A stretch of 64,000 nucleotides of DNA from Aquila chrysaetos chrysaetos. Taxonomy: Eukaryota > Chordata > Aves > Accipitriformes > Accipitridae. Location of the stretch: positions 11,626,001-11,690,000 of the forward strand of contig NC_044009.1 in NCBI RefSeq assembly GCF_900496995.4, in the 5' to 3' direction. The first letter of the stretch is position 1. Each line of letters begins with the position of its first letter. Shown one piece after another: positions 62,475 through 64,000 of the stretch. Below the pieces are notes generated by a model, which was not told where the DNA came from, ran no database searches, and saw only the letters and a program-made list of their open reading frames with translations. The translations under genes were made by a program, and so were the position numbers.

Positions 62475-63053
62475 ATGGGGAACATCTCCTCCAACATCTC
62501 CGCCTTCCAGTCCCTGCACATCGTCATGCTGGGCCTGGACTCGGCGGGGAAGACCACGGTGCTGTACCGGTTGAAGTTCAACGAGTTCGTCAACACCGTG
62601 CCCACCATCGGTTTCAACACGGAGAAGATCCGGCTGAGCAACGGGACGGCCAAAGGCATCAGTTGCCACTTTTGGGACGTGGGTGGGCAGGAGAAGCTGC
62701 GCCCGCTCTGGAAGTCCTACAGCCGCTGCACCGATGGCATCATCTACGTGGTGGACTCGGTGGACGTGGACCGGCTGGAGGAGGCCAAAACAGAGCTGCA
62801 CAAGGTGACCAAGTTCGCCGAGAACCAAGGTACCCCGCTGCTGGTCATCGCCAACAAGCAGGACCTGCCCAAGTCCCTGCCGGTGGCCGAGATCGAGAAG
62901 CAGCTGGCCCTCCACGAGCTGACCCCTTCCACCACCTACCACATCCAGCCCGCCTGCGCCATCATCGGCGAGGGGCTCACGGAGGGCATGGACAAGCTCT
63001 ACGAGATGATCCTCAAGCGGAGGAAGTCCCTCAAGCAGAAGAAGAAGCGGTAG
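62475..63053 (+). CDS. ARL4C: ADP-ribosylation factor-like GTPase 4C (ARL4C), complete single-exon CDS
   Basis: This encodes a 192-residue ARF-family small GTPase, the length of human ARL4C. In other vertebrates ARL4C acts at the plasma membrane, recruits cytohesins (ARNO) and influences actin, migration and transport. Visible motifs: Gly2 in MGNISSN, the N-myristoylation site; P-loop GLDSAGKT at residues 20-27; switch I PTIGF with Thr44; G3 motif WDVGGQ at 67-72, with Gln72 being the residue changed in the well-known active mutant; NKQD at 127-130; PACAI near 161-165 as G5. The tail RRKSLKQKKKR (about 182-192) is the polybasic membrane/nuclear targeting tail typical of ARL4 proteins. The ATG at 62475 has a strong context (GCCATGG). 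A GTG two codons upstream is not the start, because the myristoylation glycine must follow Met1. The frame is intact and intronless, as in human. ARL4A and ARL4D are less likely because the N-terminus and tail match ARL4C. Confidence 0.97.
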   Translation: MGNISSNISAFQSLHIVMLGLDSAGKTTVLYRLKFNEFVNTVPTIGFNTEKIRLSNGTAKGISCHFWDVGGQEKLRPLWKSYSRCTDGIIYVVDSVDVDRLEEAKTELHKVTKFAENQGTPLLVIANKQDLPKSLPVAEIEKQLALHELTPSTTYHIQPACAIIGEGLTEGMDKLYEMILKRRKSLKQKKKR

Positions 63054-63171
63054 AAGCCCCGCGGACGCGGGGAGGGATGGGGAAGCAGACAAAGGAACCG
63101 AGGGGGAGAGAGAACCAAAGCGATTCTTTTGGGTTTAATCGTTATTATTATTTTTTTTTCCTCTTTTTTCT

Positions 63172-63188
63172 CCCCCCCCCCCCCCCCC
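63172..63188 (+). repeat. C17 homopolymer
   Basis: 17 consecutive C after a T-rich stretch, about 120 bp past the ARL4C stop codon. Confidence 0.95.
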
Positions 63189-63509
63189 TTTCCAAATGAA
63201 AAGACAATAGTGGTGACAACAAAGCCGCTCCCGCCAGCCAAGCCCACATCCCGGCTGCGGGCGAGAGCCGGGATCTCCCCTCTCCCACCGCCCCTTGCCG
63301 CGGACCACCGTCCTCCCAGGGGCCGGATCCGGATCTCCTGGGGCCCCTGGGCCGGGCTGGAGACGTGCTACCGGGCCGAGACCCCCCGCCGTCCTTCGAG
63401 ACCACCGAGCTTTTTTTGTGTGCCGGGGGCGAACAGGGCAGGACCCTGTTGAAGTGCATTTGAGAGAAGCCCGGCGTGCTTCTGGATCTTTAACGTGTGC
63501 ATTTTTTTT

Positions 63510-63523
63510 GGGGGGGGGGGGGG
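63510..63523 (+). repeat. G14 homopolymer
   Basis: 14 consecutive G following eight T, inside the presumed ARL4C 3' UTR. Confidence 0.95.
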
Positions 63524-63799
63524 CGAGGATGCTATGGGGGGCAAGAAGGCAGCACCCGGGTTTGGCAAGGTCACCGGTGAGGGGGCTTCCCGATACTTGC
63601 CCGCATCCCCGCATCCCTCCCCCGCGTTTGTGGGTGGGAAGGGGTGTCGAAAGCGGAGGGGGGGGGGGGCTTGGACCAGCACAAAATGTCTTGGGGGGTG
63701 TGATGGGTAAGAGGACAAACCCCCTCCCCCCACCCCCCCCTCCTGGCTGGTGTTTTAGGGTGCGGATGGGCGCAGAGCAAGGACAGGCAGCCTTCAGCC

Positions 63800-63819
63800 G
63801 GGGGGGGGGGGGGGGGGGG
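63800..63819 (+). repeat. G20 homopolymer
   Basis: 20 consecutive G, the longest G run in the window, in the presumed ARL4C 3' UTR. It is a potential G-quadruplex site. Confidence 0.95.
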
Positions 63820-64000
63820 TTGCTGCTAAGCCTGCGGCTCCGGGGGTGCCTAGCAGCTGCTGACCAGTGCTGAGCTTTAAGCTGTTTGCTTAAAAAAAGA
63901 AGGAAAAAATCAAAAAAGGTTTTGGGTGAACGCTGCTGGAAGTGTTTGGGGGGGGGGATGTCCAGGAGTCCCCCTTCTCAAAGGCTTAATTGTGTCATCT

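Larger units (their letters stand above)
63054..64000 (+). other. ARL4C: ARL4C 3' UTR, start only; no poly(A) signal seen
   Basis: This follows the ARL4C stop codon. It is GC-rich and interrupted by long homopolymers: C17 at 63172-63188, G14 at 63510-63523, G12 at 63658-63669, G20 at 63800-63819 and G10 at 63948-63957. No AATAAA or ATTAAA is visible before the end of the window, so the transcript probably ends beyond it. Open frames on both strands here are GC-driven and resemble no known protein. Confidence 0.6.

Noticed and set aside
61980..63092. 370-codon minus-strand frame across ARL4C
   Set aside because: Antisense shadow of the highly conserved ARL4C codons, with Leu/Gly/Val-rich text of the usual antisense type.
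61943..63199. 418-codon + strand frame across ARL4C
   Set aside because: It is a GC-driven shadow in another frame of the ARL4C CDS and its CpG-island flank. It contains Pro/Gly/Ala/Arg filler and no family signature.

Overview
The window looks like nuclear DNA of a bird. The interspersed repeats I can recognise are CR1 (chicken repeat 1) LINE fragments, all four in the minus orientation. There are no mammalian Alu, L1 or B-type repeats, repeat density is low, and the one clear gene is a vertebrate small GTPase inside a very GC-rich, poly-G/poly-C-studded CpG island. The species cannot be determined from the sequence. From established knowledge, ARL4C in human lies on 2q37 between SPP2 and SH3BP4, and its 5' side faces SH3BP4. 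The window would therefore cover the 5' flank of ARL4C, but neither neighbour gene is visible here.

Layout. Bases 1-730 are CpG-rich and of unknown function. From about 0.7 to 43 kb I find no supportable coding gene. This stretch holds a (GACT)n/(GAAT)n microsatellite at 3.97 kb, a C17 tract at 10.4 kb, a degenerate 22-25 bp minisatellite at 20.04-20.20 kb, a CR1 fragment at 34.7 kb, and several AT-rich blocks with clustered TAATTA/CAATTAG-type cores that resemble conserved non-coding elements. From 43.3 to 45.7 kb there is an unusual composite: an exon-like 75-bp segment with canonical splice sites (+ strand, USP40-like by recollection), a CR1 3' end, and directly 5' of that CR1 on the same strand a GC-rich 207-codon open frame of unknown identity. 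Two CR1 fragments lie head-to-tail at 50.3-52.3 kb; they carry remnants of the reverse transcriptase C-terminal half with inactivating lesions. From 52.5 to 61.6 kb the sequence is again non-coding.

The right end (61.6-64.0 kb) holds ARL4C: a CpG island with a 32-bp tandem repeat and GC boxes, a short upstream ORF, the complete intronless CDS of 192 codons (62475-63053, +), and the start of a 3' UTR full of long G and C runs. The 60 kb in front of it is best read as an ARL4C-side gene desert that probably contains regulatory elements. That reading is inference and needs alignment to other amniotes.

I found no tRNA, rRNA, CRISPR array, operon or bacterial feature. Most long open frames in the GC-rich parts are shadows without family resemblance, and I left them out.
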